64,000 nt of DNA from the NCBI RefSeq assembly GCF_000423465.1, contig NZ_AUIA01000013.1, positions 1 through 64,000 on the forward strand. Reading direction: 5' to 3'. Shown here piece after piece: positions 1 through 10,500 of this stretch. The stretch comes from Propionicicella superfundia DSM 22317. GTDB lineage: Bacteria; Actinomycetota; Actinomycetes; Propionibacteriales; Propionibacteriaceae. Under the pieces are notes generated by a model. It was not told the DNA's origin. It ran no database searches and was given only the letters and a program-made list of their open reading frames with translations. Each line of letters opens with the position of its first letter. Position 1 is the stretch's first letter. A program made the translations under genes and the position numbers.

Positions 1-21
1 AGGCCAAGGAAGGACAGCACG

Positions 22-2121
22 ATGACCCTCTTACTCCCAGCACCAGCCGAGGCTGACGAGAAGCTCGCATTTACGGCGGTGACCTATCAGCGCGTCTCCA
101 CGAAGGAACAGGCCGCGAAGGGTGGCCGCGACGAGGGGTTCTCCATCCCGGCGCAACGCGAAGCCAACGGCCGCAAGGCTGAAGCTCTCGGTGCGCGGAT
201 TGTGGCGGAGTTCGTCGATGCTGGGGAGTCCGCCCGCTCCGCCGACAGGCCGGACTTGAAACGCATGCTCGACTACATCGCGAGCCATCAGGTGACGTAT
301 TGCATCGTCCACAAGGTCGACCGGCTCGCCCGCAACCGCCTCGACGATGTCGAGATCCACCGGGCATTGCTCGACGCGGGTGTGAAGCTGGTGTCGGCGA
401 CGGAGAACATCGACGAAACCCCCTCGGGGATGCTGCTGCACGGGATCATGTCGAGCATCGCGGAGTTCTACTCCAAGAACTTGGCGACCGAGGTGACGAA
501 AGGGCTGACGCAGAAGGTCGCCACCGGCGGCACCCCCATGCGCGCACCGATCGGCTACCTCAACGTCCGCGCCCGTGACGAACAGGGGCGCGAGTACCGG
601 ACCGTGGAGATCGACGAGGAACGCGCCCCCTTCATCCGATGGGCATTCGACCAGTACGCCACCGGCGACTACAGCGTCGTGGAACTACTGGCCGACGCAA
701 CCGCACGCGGGCTCACTACGATCCCGACACCGCAACGCCCGTCAGGGCCGGTGGGTCGTTCGACGTTCTTCAAGATCCTGCGGAACCCGTACTACATCGG
801 CCTCGTCCCCTACAAAGGCGCGAACCACCCCGGCAGCCACGAACCACTCATCGACCTACCGACCTGGCATCGGGTGCAGTCGATCCTCGACACCGCGAAG
901 CAAGCCCGAGCACGCAAGAGGGTCCACGACCACTACCTCAAAGGCAGCCTGTTCTGCGGGACCTGCGGCTCACGACTGCAACTCGACCTGCCCACGAACA
1001 AGCAGGGCATCCAATACGCCTACTACTCGTGCAGCGGCCGCCGCACCCGCAAAACCAAGTGCACGCGACGCGCAATCCCCGTTGCGATCGCCGAACAGTT
1101 GGTCGCCGACTGCTACGCGAGGATCAGCATCAACGAGGACCAATACGTCGGCCTCGCCAAGAAAGTCGAGCAAGCCTTCGACGAGCGATTCTCCTCCCGA
1201 TCCGACGAACTCGCAGAACTCGCCGCCAACCGCCGACGGCTGGAAGACGAGTCCGACAAGCTCCTCGCCGCGCACTTCGCCGACGCCATCGACCTACCCA
1301 CCCTCAAACGCCACCAAGACCGCATCCGCGCGGGCCTGGCCGACATCGACCGCCGCATCGAGAACGAACACGACCAAGACCAAGGCCCACGCCGCCAGAT
1401 CGCGAAAGCCCTACGCCTCCTGATCGACTGCCAACGCCTCTACAAGAGCACCGACGCCCACGGCAAGCGCCTGGCGAACCAGACGTTCACGACCGGCATC
1501 GACATCAACGAAGACGAGGAAGCAACTCTCCGCCTCGCGGAGCCGTTCGCCGTCGCTTCGACTCGCTGCGCTCGCTCAACGAACGGGGATAACACCCATG
1601 TCAGGGGTTCGACTACGTCTGAAAGGGTGGACCTCCGTAGAGAGTTTGAGAACCCCTGCCCACACCTGAAAACCCTGTCTCTGCGCAGGTCACGGGGCTT
1701 CTACAACCACGACCAGCGCTCCTCCGGACCTACCGTTTCCGACTCCAGGGGGCGAGTGGTGCGATCACTTGGTATGGCTCAAACCCTCCTTCGCCCAGAG
1801 CAGGTCGACGATCTGGTGGCGCAGTATCGCGAGGGAGCGACGCTCGTCGAGTTGGCATCCCGCTTCGGAGTGAACCGCCGCACGGTCGCCATGCACCTCA
1901 CCCGTCGGGAGGTGACGATCCGCCACGGGCGGTTCGACCCCTCCCGCATCCACGAAGCAGCCGACCTCTACCTCAGCGGGTTGACGCTGGTAGAGGTCGG
2001 CATGAGAGTCGGGGCGGGGCCTCAGGCGGTCCGGCAAGCGCTCGTTTCGCACGGTGTCGTGATCCGACCTGGCGGCCGTCGTGGTTCTCGCATCACGGCA
2101 GCCGCTGCCGTGGGCGGTTGA
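22..2121 (+). CDS. Large serine recombinase with extra C-terminal HTH region
   Basis: Site-specific recombinase of the large serine family, which cuts and rejoins DNA through a serine-phosphate link; probably the integrase of the element. The N-terminal resolvase domain (about residues 18-160) has the YQRVS motif with Ser26 as nucleophile. A recombinase domain follows (about 190-290), then a zinc ribbon (FCGTCGSRL near 310, second Cys pair near 340-350) and a coiled coil (about 380-480). The start at 22 has an AAGGAAGG Shine-Dalgarno. At 699 residues it is longer than many relatives. Residues about 520-580 read like translated non-coding DNA, and residues from about 585 (internal ATG at 1774) form two helix-turn-helix-like units. 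This suggests fusion by stop-codon loss between a recombinase and a small DNA-binding gene. Confidence 0.88.
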   Translation: MTLLLPAPAEADEKLAFTAVTYQRVSTKEQAAKGGRDEGFSIPAQREANGRKAEALGARIVAEFVDAGESARSADRPDLKRMLDYIASHQVTYCIVHKVDRLARNRLDDVEIHRALLDAGVKLVSATENIDETPSGMLLHGIMSSIAEFYSKNLATEVTKGLTQKVATGGTPMRAPIGYLNVRARDEQGREYRTVEIDEERAPFIRWAFDQYATGDYSVVELLADATARGLTTIPTPQRPSGPVGRSTFFKILRNPYYIGLVPYKGANHPGSHEPLIDLPTWHRVQSILDTAKQARARKRVHDHYLKGSLFCGTCGSRLQLDLPTNKQGIQYAYYSCSGRRTRKTKCTRRAIPVAIAEQLVADCYARISINEDQYVGLAKKVEQAFDERFSSRSDELAELAANRRRLEDESDKLLAAHFADAIDLPTLKRHQDRIRAGLADIDRRIENEHDQDQGPRRQIAKALRLLIDCQRLYKSTDAHGKRLANQTFTTGIDINEDEEATLRLAEPFAVASTRCARSTNGDNTHVRGSTTSERVDLRREFENPCPHLKTLSLRRSRGFYNHDQRSSGPTVSDSRGRVVRSLGMAQTLLRPEQVDDLVAQYREGATLVELASRFGVNRRTVAMHLTRREVTIRHGRFDPSRIHEAADLYLSGLTLVEVGMRVGAGPQAVRQALVSHGVVIRPGGRRGSRITAAAAVGG

Positions 2122-2123
2122 GC

Positions 2124-2495
2124 CTAGACACGAAGAGCTGGCTCACGGGGGCTTGCCTCGACGAGTGAGTCGTGGCGCTGGTGACGACGGATCGCGGCCT
2201 CGCGCAGGCGTGCGCGGAGGAGCAGTGCGACGCTCACGGGTCCCATGATGATGAACTTCAGTGCGTTCCAGCAGGCCCACAGGACGATGAGGTGGAGCCA
2301 GCCTGGGACGCCGTCGGCTGCCGAACCAGAACAGATGCTGGCGATCAGGAGATACGGAAGCGCGACCAGCATCGCGGGTATCCCCCACTTGAGGCCACGA
2401 CGTGTGCGGATGGCAGCGAGCAGTCGGTTGCTCGGCATGTAGCGGTGCAGGTAGTCGCGGGTGCGAACGCTGAGCGTCCAGATAAGTCGGAACAT
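2124..2495 (-). CDS. Small two-helix membrane protein, often called sulfate permease-like
   Basis: A 123-residue protein starting MFRLIWTLSVRTRDYLHRYM, with two hydrophobic segments (about residues 36-56 and 65-90) and a basic C-terminus. Such small proteins recur on actinobacterial mobile elements and are sometimes labelled sulfate permease, but nothing here supports transport. I chose the ATG at 2495 because the longer reading back to 2630 adds a region with no membrane or family features. It converges with the recombinase, their stops only two bases apart. Function unknown. Confidence 0.6.
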   Translation of the reverse strand: MFRLIWTLSVRTRDYLHRYMPSNRLLAAIRTRRGLKWGIPAMLVALPYLLIASICSGSAADGVPGWLHLIVLWACWNALKFIIMGPVSVALLLRARLREAAIRRHQRHDSLVEASPREPALRV

Positions 2496-2690
2496 GACGG
2501 GCCTCTCGTCACACGTGTTACTCCGTCGAGGAGGCAGAACGTGTGTGAGTGCCCGAAGGCCGTCCCGAAGGACCCGCAATATGAGGAGAACCTGCCTCAC
2601 CGACCACTGTACGCCGGGGTCGGCGTTCACGGAACCCTTGGCTCCTGCGTCGCCGCGCGCACCTCTCTGTATGAGTGAGAGGACCCGACG

Positions 2691-3722
2691 ATGACGACCT
2701 TGAGCCAGGTAGCCCAGGACGAGCGCACGGCGCGGATGGCGCTGTCGATGCTCGTCGAACCGGACGATGCCGTGACCGGTCGCCTCCTAGGCGAGCTCGG
2801 TGCGCTTGAGCTGTTTCGGCTCGCCGAGGGTGAAGACGCGGTGCCGGGGCTCAGTTCCGTTGACGCTCAAGTGTGGCGTGCCCAGTTCCAGCGCTCAGAC
2901 ACTCGGACACTTGAACAGAACCTCGTCGGAGCCGAGCGCGCCGGTATCGGCACGCTGATTCCCGGCGACAAAGAATGGCCTTCCGCGCTCGACGATCTTG
3001 GCGACCGGCGGCCGTACGTCCTCTGGACTCGTGGCACGACATCGTTCCTCGCGCGACAGCTCAACGATCTCGTCACGATTACCGGCGCGAGGGCCTCGAC
3101 CTCCTACGGCGAGCATGTGGCCGGGCAGCTTGCCTCCGACCTCGCCAACGCTGAGCGGATCATCGTGGCCGGCGGTGAGTACGGCATCGAAGGTGCTGCT
3201 CATCGAGCGGCCCTCGCGTCAGGCGGCGACACGATCGCGGTCGTGGCGAACGGCGTTGACCGCCCCTACCCCGTGGGCCACCGTGAACTGCTTGAGCGAG
3301 TAGCAGACCTCGGCCTCATGGTCAGCGAGGTGCCACCAGGTGCAGTCCCGACACGCCATCGCTTCATTGCTCGGGCGCGGCTGATGGCTGCGCTCTCCGC
3401 GACCACCGTCGTCGTTGAAGCCGGTGCTCGATCCGGTTCAATGGCCGTCGCCCGGCGCGCGCACGAACTCGGCCGCACCGTCGGAGCTGTTCCCGGCCCG
3501 GTGACCAGCGCAACAAGTGTCGGCCCCAATCTCCTGCTCGCGCAGAGACTCGCTCATGTTGTCGCGAATGCGGGTGATCTGACGCACCCGCGCCAACCGA
3601 CGGAGACGAAATCGTTCAGTCACGAGAGCGGGCAGGTCTTCACAGCATCCGATCCCCAGGCTCCCAGGTCACGGGACTCTGCGCGCAGCCATCAGAGCTC
3701 CCGGTCACCCTTGTCGAGGTGA
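2691..3722 (+). CDS. dprA: DprA/Smf-like DNA-processing protein
   Basis: DprA proteins bind single-stranded DNA and load RecA during natural transformation; copies on mobile elements have been linked to defence or element maintenance. The Rossmann-like core is clear: GARASTSYG (about residue 132), a GGEYGIEGAAHRAAL segment (about 161), ANGVDRPYP (about 186), a conserved RHRFIARARLMAAL segment (about 222), and VVEAGARSGSM followed by ELGRTVGAVPGPVTS (about 240-270). An N-terminal helical domain is present. The C-terminal 60 residues are Ser/Arg-rich and low in complexity, without the usual winged helix. GAGAGGA precedes the ATG. It is probably an accessory paralogue rather than the housekeeping copy, given its place beside the recombinase and IetAS. 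Confidence 0.85.
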   Translation: MTTLSQVAQDERTARMALSMLVEPDDAVTGRLLGELGALELFRLAEGEDAVPGLSSVDAQVWRAQFQRSDTRTLEQNLVGAERAGIGTLIPGDKEWPSALDDLGDRRPYVLWTRGTTSFLARQLNDLVTITGARASTSYGEHVAGQLASDLANAERIIVAGGEYGIEGAAHRAALASGGDTIAVVANGVDRPYPVGHRELLERVADLGLMVSEVPPGAVPTRHRFIARARLMAALSATTVVVEAGARSGSMAVARRAHELGRTVGAVPGPVTSATSVGPNLLLAQRLAHVVANAGDLTHPRQPTETKSFSHESGQVFTASDPQAPRSRDSARSHQSSRSPLSR

Positions 3723-3762
3723 AAGTCCGCGTTCTTGCTCACCGCAGGATCGGGTCTCGCTG

Positions 3763-6324
3763 TCAGACCTCGATCACCGCGGCCACCTGCTGGTAGACCG
3801 GTGTCCAGAGGTCGACTTCCACCTCGGGGGCGTCGATGCTGACGACGAGCGAGTAGTTGACGCCTTTGTCGCTCTGATCCATCTTCGGCCGGTTCTTCCA
3901 CCAACCTGCGACGGGATACACAACGACAGCTTCTTTCGCCGCGAGGTCAGCGGCCGACCCCGACCAAATATCGGTGTGAAGCGATCCGGCTGAGGTCTGC
4001 TGGTCACGCCCGAAAAGCCAACCGCTCTCGGTATTAAGAGCCAATGGCTTCTCACCTTCATCGCGCGCCTGCTTATTCACGCGCTGGCGGAACGCGTCAA
4101 GGTTGTCCTCGGGTCGTTTCATCGCGAAGCGCAACCCATGAGAGGGATAGACGTATCGGCCCGTCCAGCCGCGACTCGATGGGTTTGGTTCTATAAAGTA
4201 CGAGAGGGTGACGCGCAGCCGAACTTCGGTCTCTCCGAGCGCGGACAACTCGTCGATGGGCCACGGGAGGCGATGCAAGTTCATTTCGCGCGCTTTCCCG
4301 CTGCTGGAATTGCCGTCACGCTCATATGGATGGATGACTGCCTCGTCCACCAGTGTCAGCGCGTTGGTTGCGCTGCGGGTAGCGCGTTCCAGGCTGGGCA
4401 CGCCCATCCCGTAGCGACGAAGCAAGTTGACCGCCGCTCCCTTTGTGCTCGCGGCAGTGATTCGCGCTTGCATCGCGTCAGTCCACTCGGCGGAGTGGAC
4501 GATCAGGGCGCGGACTGTCTCGGGCCTCAAGTGAGGGTAGGCGGCCCGGATGTCGGCTGCGATCGCCGAGACCTGGGCCGTGGCCGCCGAGGTATCCCGG
4601 GTGGTCGTAAAGAAGCCCTCGCCAGGATGTTGAAGACGAGTGGTGAGGATCGCGAGGTTCTCAGGTGTGTCGACCCCTGAGCCGTCAGGGGTCCGAGCAA
4701 GGTTCCCACCAGGTGCGACAACATCCGGCTTGAACGGCCACCGCTTCTGATCAAAGGAAACCGAAGTTCGACTGGTGGGCGATAGCTCACCACGGGCAGC
4801 GATCGGCACGTATCCTGCGAAGACGTCCGGGGCGTGATCCATCGCGTCATGTTCCGCGTAGGCTCCAACCGCGAGTGCGTTCCACGACTGTGCCGGGTCT
4901 TCGACTCCTTCCGCATCGCTACGATCAAGGTGATTGTCCTCGGCGCGCACGTCACGGATGTTGCCGGCGGAAACGACGAAGAGCCGGGGCGTCGGCTCCT
5001 CATCTCGGTTCAGGTAGGTGAACTTGGGGACGCTGTCATCAATCGCACGGCCGAAGGTCAGGGCATCGAGCGTGGCTGACCACGCTGTGGGACGCCCGGA
5101 CTCCTGCTTCGGGCGGTCTTCGACACGATGCCCTGGGTTCGGCGCAGCGGCAGGTGCAGTGATGGCCAGCATGAACACCCGGGCCCGATTCAGTGCTGAA
5201 ATCTCGGGCTGATCGATCGCTCTCGCTGTCACGGCTCCGTACACATCGGGATCGTTGTCCCCAGTGTCAGGGAGCAGCTTCACTGATTCGAGCCGATGTT
5301 CCAGACGGATGCGGTGCTGCGCGCCGACTGCCGCTTGCAGGTCTCCATAGAGCGCAAGTCCAGCCATCTCGGTGCCGTGTGCGTGGATCGCCACATCTTT
5401 GCGCCAACTTGGCTCAACCGCGTGAAGATCGTCGGCTGCGAGTGAGTCTTCCAGTAGCGGGTGCCCGGCCTGCACGCCACGGTCGAGGAGGCACACCACG
5501 GGAGCGTCGGTTCCAGCGTGCTCGACGCGAGATTGCAACTCGCGCACCCAGTCGCGTTGTTCGAATGCTGATAACCCTGGAAGGAGCGAGGCTACTTCGT
5601 GAGGGCGACGCAGCTCGGCGATGTCGTCGATGCTCCGGAAGGTCATCGCGAGTTGTTCACTCGTGGCGCGGATGAGCACGACCGTTCGGTCACCGAATCC
5701 GAGGTAGTGGTCGCTCACAGGGAGGTTATGCGACTGGGCGTACGCCGTCAGTCGGGCGTACTCCTGGCCGTCAATGACTCTGAGCCAAAGTTCCCACCAG
5801 CGGGATTCGGTGGGGCTAGTCGGGTACTCGTCCGCAGGGTCCGTCCACAGCTCTCGGATCGTTGCGCGACGGATCGAGGCAATACCCTCGATAAGAGCCG
5901 CGTGCTTCGGCTTCCCTTCTGCAACCTCGGCCGTCTCGACGTACTGCTCAAGTTTCTTGAGGAAGAACTCCTTCTGCCCTTCGGGGATGAAGACCGTCGC
6001 GTTTGCGATCTCACCTGCTGGGGTCGATTCCTGTTGGACAGCAACAAGCTCTGGCTGGGCACCAGGTCTACGCGACTCCAAGCTCTCGAACATCAGGTCG
6101 AGACCGGGAAAGGAGGCGAAGGTGAGGTATGTGCCCGTGGTTTCAGGCTCATCTACTGGGGCCGCCCAGGCGGCCTCGAACTCTTGAGTCAGGCGCTTCC
6201 CGTGCTCGCTCCGGCTCCCGCCAAAGCCACCACCTCGGCTCGTCACCGGCGTCGTGAGAGGCGTGAAGGACTCAGACGCGGGCGGCGTGGGCACGAGGAT
6301 GTGCGGACGGTCTCGCTCAGCCAT
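3763..6324 (-). CDS. ietS: S8 subtilase-like serine protease, IetS component
   Basis: Subtilisin-family protease of 853 residues paired with an AAA ATPase, the arrangement of IetAS. That pair is known both as a toxin-antitoxin stability system of Agrobacterium Ti plasmids and as an anti-phage defence system. The catalytic triad is visible: Asp281 in LLDRGV, His316 in HAHGTEMAG, Ser579 in RDTSAATAQ, with oxyanion Asn455 in VVSAGN. DTSA replaces the common GTSM/GTSA. There is no signal peptide, so action in the cytoplasm is likely. A long N-terminal region (1-270) without recognised motifs may bind partner or target. The gene starts 5 bases after the ATPase stop and is clearly cotranscribed. 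Family and triad are secure; target and trigger are unknown. Confidence 0.85.
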   Translation of the reverse strand: MAERDRPHILVPTPPASESFTPLTTPVTSRGGGFGGSRSEHGKRLTQEFEAAWAAPVDEPETTGTYLTFASFPGLDLMFESLESRRPGAQPELVAVQQESTPAGEIANATVFIPEGQKEFFLKKLEQYVETAEVAEGKPKHAALIEGIASIRRATIRELWTDPADEYPTSPTESRWWELWLRVIDGQEYARLTAYAQSHNLPVSDHYLGFGDRTVVLIRATSEQLAMTFRSIDDIAELRRPHEVASLLPGLSAFEQRDWVRELQSRVEHAGTDAPVVCLLDRGVQAGHPLLEDSLAADDLHAVEPSWRKDVAIHAHGTEMAGLALYGDLQAAVGAQHRIRLEHRLESVKLLPDTGDNDPDVYGAVTARAIDQPEISALNRARVFMLAITAPAAAPNPGHRVEDRPKQESGRPTAWSATLDALTFGRAIDDSVPKFTYLNRDEEPTPRLFVVSAGNIRDVRAEDNHLDRSDAEGVEDPAQSWNALAVGAYAEHDAMDHAPDVFAGYVPIAARGELSPTSRTSVSFDQKRWPFKPDVVAPGGNLARTPDGSGVDTPENLAILTTRLQHPGEGFFTTTRDTSAATAQVSAIAADIRAAYPHLRPETVRALIVHSAEWTDAMQARITAASTKGAAVNLLRRYGMGVPSLERATRSATNALTLVDEAVIHPYERDGNSSSGKAREMNLHRLPWPIDELSALGETEVRLRVTLSYFIEPNPSSRGWTGRYVYPSHGLRFAMKRPEDNLDAFRQRVNKQARDEGEKPLALNTESGWLFGRDQQTSAGSLHTDIWSGSAADLAAKEAVVVYPVAGWWKNRPKMDQSDKGVNYSLVVSIDAPEVEVDLWTPVYQQVAAVIEV

Positions 6325-6329
6325 CTCCG

Positions 6330-7328
6330 CTAGTTTGCCCCGTCAGTCCGACGCTTGGAGCGGGGACGTTCTTCCAAAGCGATGACAACATCATCGGTAC
6401 GCACTTGGGTGCGTCCACCAAGGACGGTTCGCTTAGCGGCATTCTCGGCTGCTGTCGCGATCTCAGCGTGGCTCAGACCACGAGCTGCCGGGATGATTCG
6501 TGTCCAGCTCAGGTTGTAGATGTGGAATGACGCGAGCCGGTTCTTGATAACTGACTCCACTGCCGCGTCGTCCGGCAGAGCGAAGTCCATCACGGTGTCG
6601 AACCTGCGGAACAGCGCGTTGTCCAACAGGCTGGGGTGGTTCGTTGCAGCAATGATGACGCTGTCTGACGTGTCCTCTTCGAGGAACTGTAGGAACGAGT
6701 TGAGTACTCGACGAATCTCCCCTACGTCATTCTGTGCGGCGCGGTCGCCACCGAGCGCGTCAACCTCATCGAAGAGGTAGACACCACGAGTCTCGGCGAG
6801 CGCATCGAATACAAGACGCAGTTTCGCGGCAGTCTCTCCCATGAACTTCGTCAGCACTGTATCCAGTCTGATCGAGAACAGCGGAAGTCCTAGTTCGCCC
6901 GCGATCACGCGCGCAGTAGATGTCTTCCCGGTGCCTGGCGGCCCCGTGAGCAAAAGACGCCGGGCAGGGGTCAGGCCATGTCGTGCCAGCGCGTCACGCT
7001 GTCGCTGTTCCAGCAGTACGTGCGTCAGTCGTTCGTGAAGCTTGTCCGTGAGCACAAGATCGCTCAGTCTGGCCTCGGGGTACGAGACGTTCAGCAGCGC
7101 CCCGAGCTCACCCTTCGGCTGAGCGAACGGAACCACGGCGGCGATGCGGGCGCGTTGACCAGATCGCTCACGGAGGTCGTTGACGAGGTCGCGAAGCTCC
7201 TGGGCGAACTTCGACTGCCCGGCGCGTGCGGCTTTGGCTGCGACCTGCATGGCCACCGCGTAAAACTGCGGGTCGTCCCCGTCGGCGTGGCTCTTTACGA
7301 GTGCCTTGAGCTGATCGTTGGTCGCCAT
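6330..7328 (-). CDS. ietA: AAA ATPase, IetA component
   Basis: Cytoplasmic AAA+ ATPase of 332 residues, first gene of the ietA-ietS pair. Walker A is GPPGTGKT (129-136) and Walker B VYLFDEVD (183-190). A sensor-1 IIAATNH follows, then an arginine-finger region ALFRRFD, as in ClpX/FtsH/CDC48-type ATPases. In the described IetAS module the ATPase is the protective partner and the protease the toxic one; here that role is inferred by family. I chose the ATG at 7328 because GAGGAGG lies 8 bases upstream; the longer reading to 7460 adds unstructured residues. The helical N-terminus (1-65) may mediate oligomerisation or partner contact. Confidence 0.86.
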   Translation of the reverse strand: MATNDQLKALVKSHADGDDPQFYAVAMQVAAKAARAGQSKFAQELRDLVNDLRERSGQRARIAAVVPFAQPKGELGALLNVSYPEARLSDLVLTDKLHERLTHVLLEQRQRDALARHGLTPARRLLLTGPPGTGKTSTARVIAGELGLPLFSIRLDTVLTKFMGETAAKLRLVFDALAETRGVYLFDEVDALGGDRAAQNDVGEIRRVLNSFLQFLEEDTSDSVIIAATNHPSLLDNALFRRFDTVMDFALPDDAAVESVIKNRLASFHIYNLSWTRIIPAARGLSHAEIATAAENAAKRTVLGGRTQVRTDDVVIALEERPRSKRRTDGAN

Positions 7329-7526
7329 CAGGGGACCTCCTCTCAGTGGCACGCCTCCAAAGCCGGGTGGTGATCTTCTAAGCGTACCGGTAGCGACCTC
7401 TCGCTGCGGGGAGTACCTGCCGAGAGAGACAAGGTCGTGCCAGATGCTCCCTCCACCCACGACACGGGTCAGTTCCAGGCAGGTGGACGACGCTATCCTC
7501 CGCAGGTCGCCCGCCTGCCACAGGAC

Positions 7527-10500
7527 TTACAGCGAGCGGCCGGGCGATCTGTGCTCGACCGGCTGGGGCATGCTACGTCCTGTGCGCGTACCTGCGACTT
7601 CGGTCGCCTGCGTCAGCGCGGATCGCGCCCTCGCAGCGTCGATCCTCTGCGCGGCAGACTCTGGCGCGGTGCCGAAGGGTGTGTCGTCGGTGAGGCGGTA
7701 GCGGTCTCGGTAGGCCGCGACCACCCGGGCAGCCTTGCGCCAGGTCGCGGCTCGTCGTCGCTCGGCGTGCGGCGCCCCAAGAGCATTCGTCCACGGCGCG
7801 CTCACGGTCAGCGCGCCATCGAGTACGGCGTCGGCGCGCGCCTCGATCAGTGCTTCTCGCTCGTCGAGAGCGGCTCGCATCTCGGCGTCGATGACTCCAT
7901 GCGCCTGCGGGATGAGGCCGGCGATGAGCCGCGATGGCTTGCGTGTCCTGCCTGAGCCTGCGGGACGCGCGGTCGCCCGCTCAACCCGGTAGTGGAGGAC
8001 AGCGGCGATGTCGTCGGCGTCGCCGAACCCACGCGCGGCGACGAGGCGCGGCAGCAGCGCTTCGACGTTGTGGTGGTTGGCTTCGGCGCGTCGGAGTTCT
8101 GCCGCGAGCGGGCCGAACGCTTCGGACTCGATGGCGCTCTCGGCCTGTTCGTCGGTGAGCCCGGAGGCGCGGATGAGGGTGGCCCAGCGGTCGTGTTGGG
8201 CTGCGGCTGCGATGGTCTCGTACTCGGCGGCGAGTTGGGCGATCGAGCCCCAAAGTTCCTGTTCGGCCACGATGGTCTCGTGCGCCGAGAGTTCGGCCCC
8301 GCTGTGCTGCAGGACGCCGTAGAGCACGCTTCGTGCGGTGGCGTGCGGGTCGTCGCCGGGGTGTGGCTGCGCGTGGTCGTCGGCGCGGTCGAGGGTCACG
8401 TAGGCGTGGTTCGCGTGCCGTCCTCGGGTCATCGCGACGTAGAAGGTCTCTCTCGTCGAGGTCGGTTCGACCAGGACGTGCGCGGTGTCGGTCGTGATGC
8501 CTTGGGCGCGGTAGGCGGTGACTGCATAGCCGAGATCGACATGCTCATCCACATACGCCGCTGGGAGGACGATGCCGCCGCCGAACCTGCGCCCACGCCT
8601 GCGAGCCCTGATGGTTCCGTCGTCGCGGACGGTGGTGCCGGTCCCGTAGTCGCGTGCGATGGTGATGGTCCCGTCGTCGCCGACGGCGGTGATGGTCCAG
8701 ATGTCGCCGTTGCGTACCCAGTCCCGTCCGGCCAGGGTGCGGAGGTTCCGGTTGTTGAGGCGCGTGATGATGGTGTCCCCGACGCCGGCGGCGGTGCCGT
8801 CGCGCAGCTCGACTTCGCGGTCGGGTTTCAGGGTCTTGTTGAGGATCAGGTCGGCTCGGGCGCGTCGGTTCAGCATGGTCACGTCTTCGTGGGTTTCGGC
8901 GATCAGTACCGAGACCAGTCCCGCGTCGCGGTCGGCGCGCCAGGCGTTGTAGGCGGCATCGGTCATGGCCTCGACGTCGCCGTCGGTGATGCGCTCGTGG
9001 GCGAGGTAGGTGTCGATAGCCGCCGTACGCCCGTGACGAAGCTCGAGTGAAGCGGTCTTCTCCCAGGCGTGGGTCAAGCGGTGAACATCGACCAGTTCGG
9101 GGGTATCGGCCCGGTCTCTGGCGATCATCGCGAACGCACCGCCGGCGTCCACGGATTGCAGTTGGGCGTAGTCGCCGACCAGCAGCACCTTCGCGCCAGC
9201 GTCTTGGGCGAGGTGGGTGATGCGGTCCAGTGACAGGGTGCCGGCGAGGGATGCTTCGTCGATGATGACGAGCTGTCCCGCCTCGAACGTGGTGCCGTGG
9301 ACGAGGTGGTTCTGCCACCACTTCGCCGTGTTCTCAGTCGCGATTCCAAGGTCGTCGGCGAGAACCTGGGCAGCGACCGCTGACGGCGCGAGCCCGACGA
9401 CGGCCCCGGAGCCGTGCTCGGCTTCCCACGCGCGGCGGAGCGCGTTCATAGCGGTTGTCTTGCCCGCCCCCGCGGGACCGACGAGGACATCGAGCATCCG
9501 ACCCGACACCGCGATCCGGGTCAAGGCATCGGCTTGGTCATCGCCGAGCATCCGACCGTCCGCGTCGGGTCTGTGCGTGATCTTCTCGACCGTGGCAAGC
9601 GTCACCGTCGGTCCGCCGAGGTTGGCGGCTCGTTCGAGGAGTCTGTCCTCGGCCGCGAGCTGGGACTCGGAGGTGAACACGGTCGAGCTCTTCGGACGGA
9701 ACACCGAGGTGCCGTCGGGGCGACGGAACACGACCGGCGAGGTGGCGAGCTCAGGTGGCGTCAGCCGCAGCGAGCCGAGCTCGGCGGCGTCGGCGATCAT
9801 CGCGACGATCGCTTCCCGGTCCTGCATGGTGGCGAACCGCCACCCCATCGTCTGCCGGGACGCCTCGGCCATGAGATTCCATCGCCGCCAGGTCGACCGC
9901 TTCTCACCGACCACCTCGACGACCGTACGCCCCAGCTCGCCGATCACGTCGAGCGGCACGTCGTCGGCACGCAGGAGCATCGGCTTGTCGTTGTCGGTGA
10001 CCTCGCGCGCCCACGACGTCGCGTCCTGGCCCAGGGTCTTGCTCGCTCGCGTTCGCCACTCGGCGGTCAGGTCAGCAAGGGATCGGACCTGCTTCTCGGG
10101 GCGGGTCGCGAGTGTGGCTTGGGCTCGCAGTTTGAGGATCGTCGCGTTCGATGGTTGGCGTCCGTGCTGGGCAACGTACTCGTCGATGAGCCGGTTCTTC
10201 TCTGCGTCGATGTGGCGGGCGCGGGTGGAGAACTCCGCGACCAGCTTCTCCGGCACGCCGGTGATCGCCCATGCTGGGTTCCGGTCACGGCCCATCTCGC
10301 GCGCTTCCCAGGAGAGGCCGAAGGTGCGCGTCATGTGGTCGGCGAACACGGCTTCGTGTAGTTCGGAGAGCGCCACGACGGCGGCGTGCATCGGTCTGCC
10401 GTCAAGCGAGCGCCACTTCCCGTCGAGGACGGTCTTGGCCTTGTTGCTGATGACGACGTGCGTGTGGAGGTGGGGGTCGCCGGCGCGGGAGTCGAAGTGA

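Noticed and set aside
1602-1658. Inverted repeat CAGGGGTTC/GAACCCCTG considered as part of a tRNA or attachment site
   Set aside because: GGTTCGA resembles a T-arm, but no acceptor stem, anticodon arm or CCA end fits around it, and no second att copy is visible in the window.
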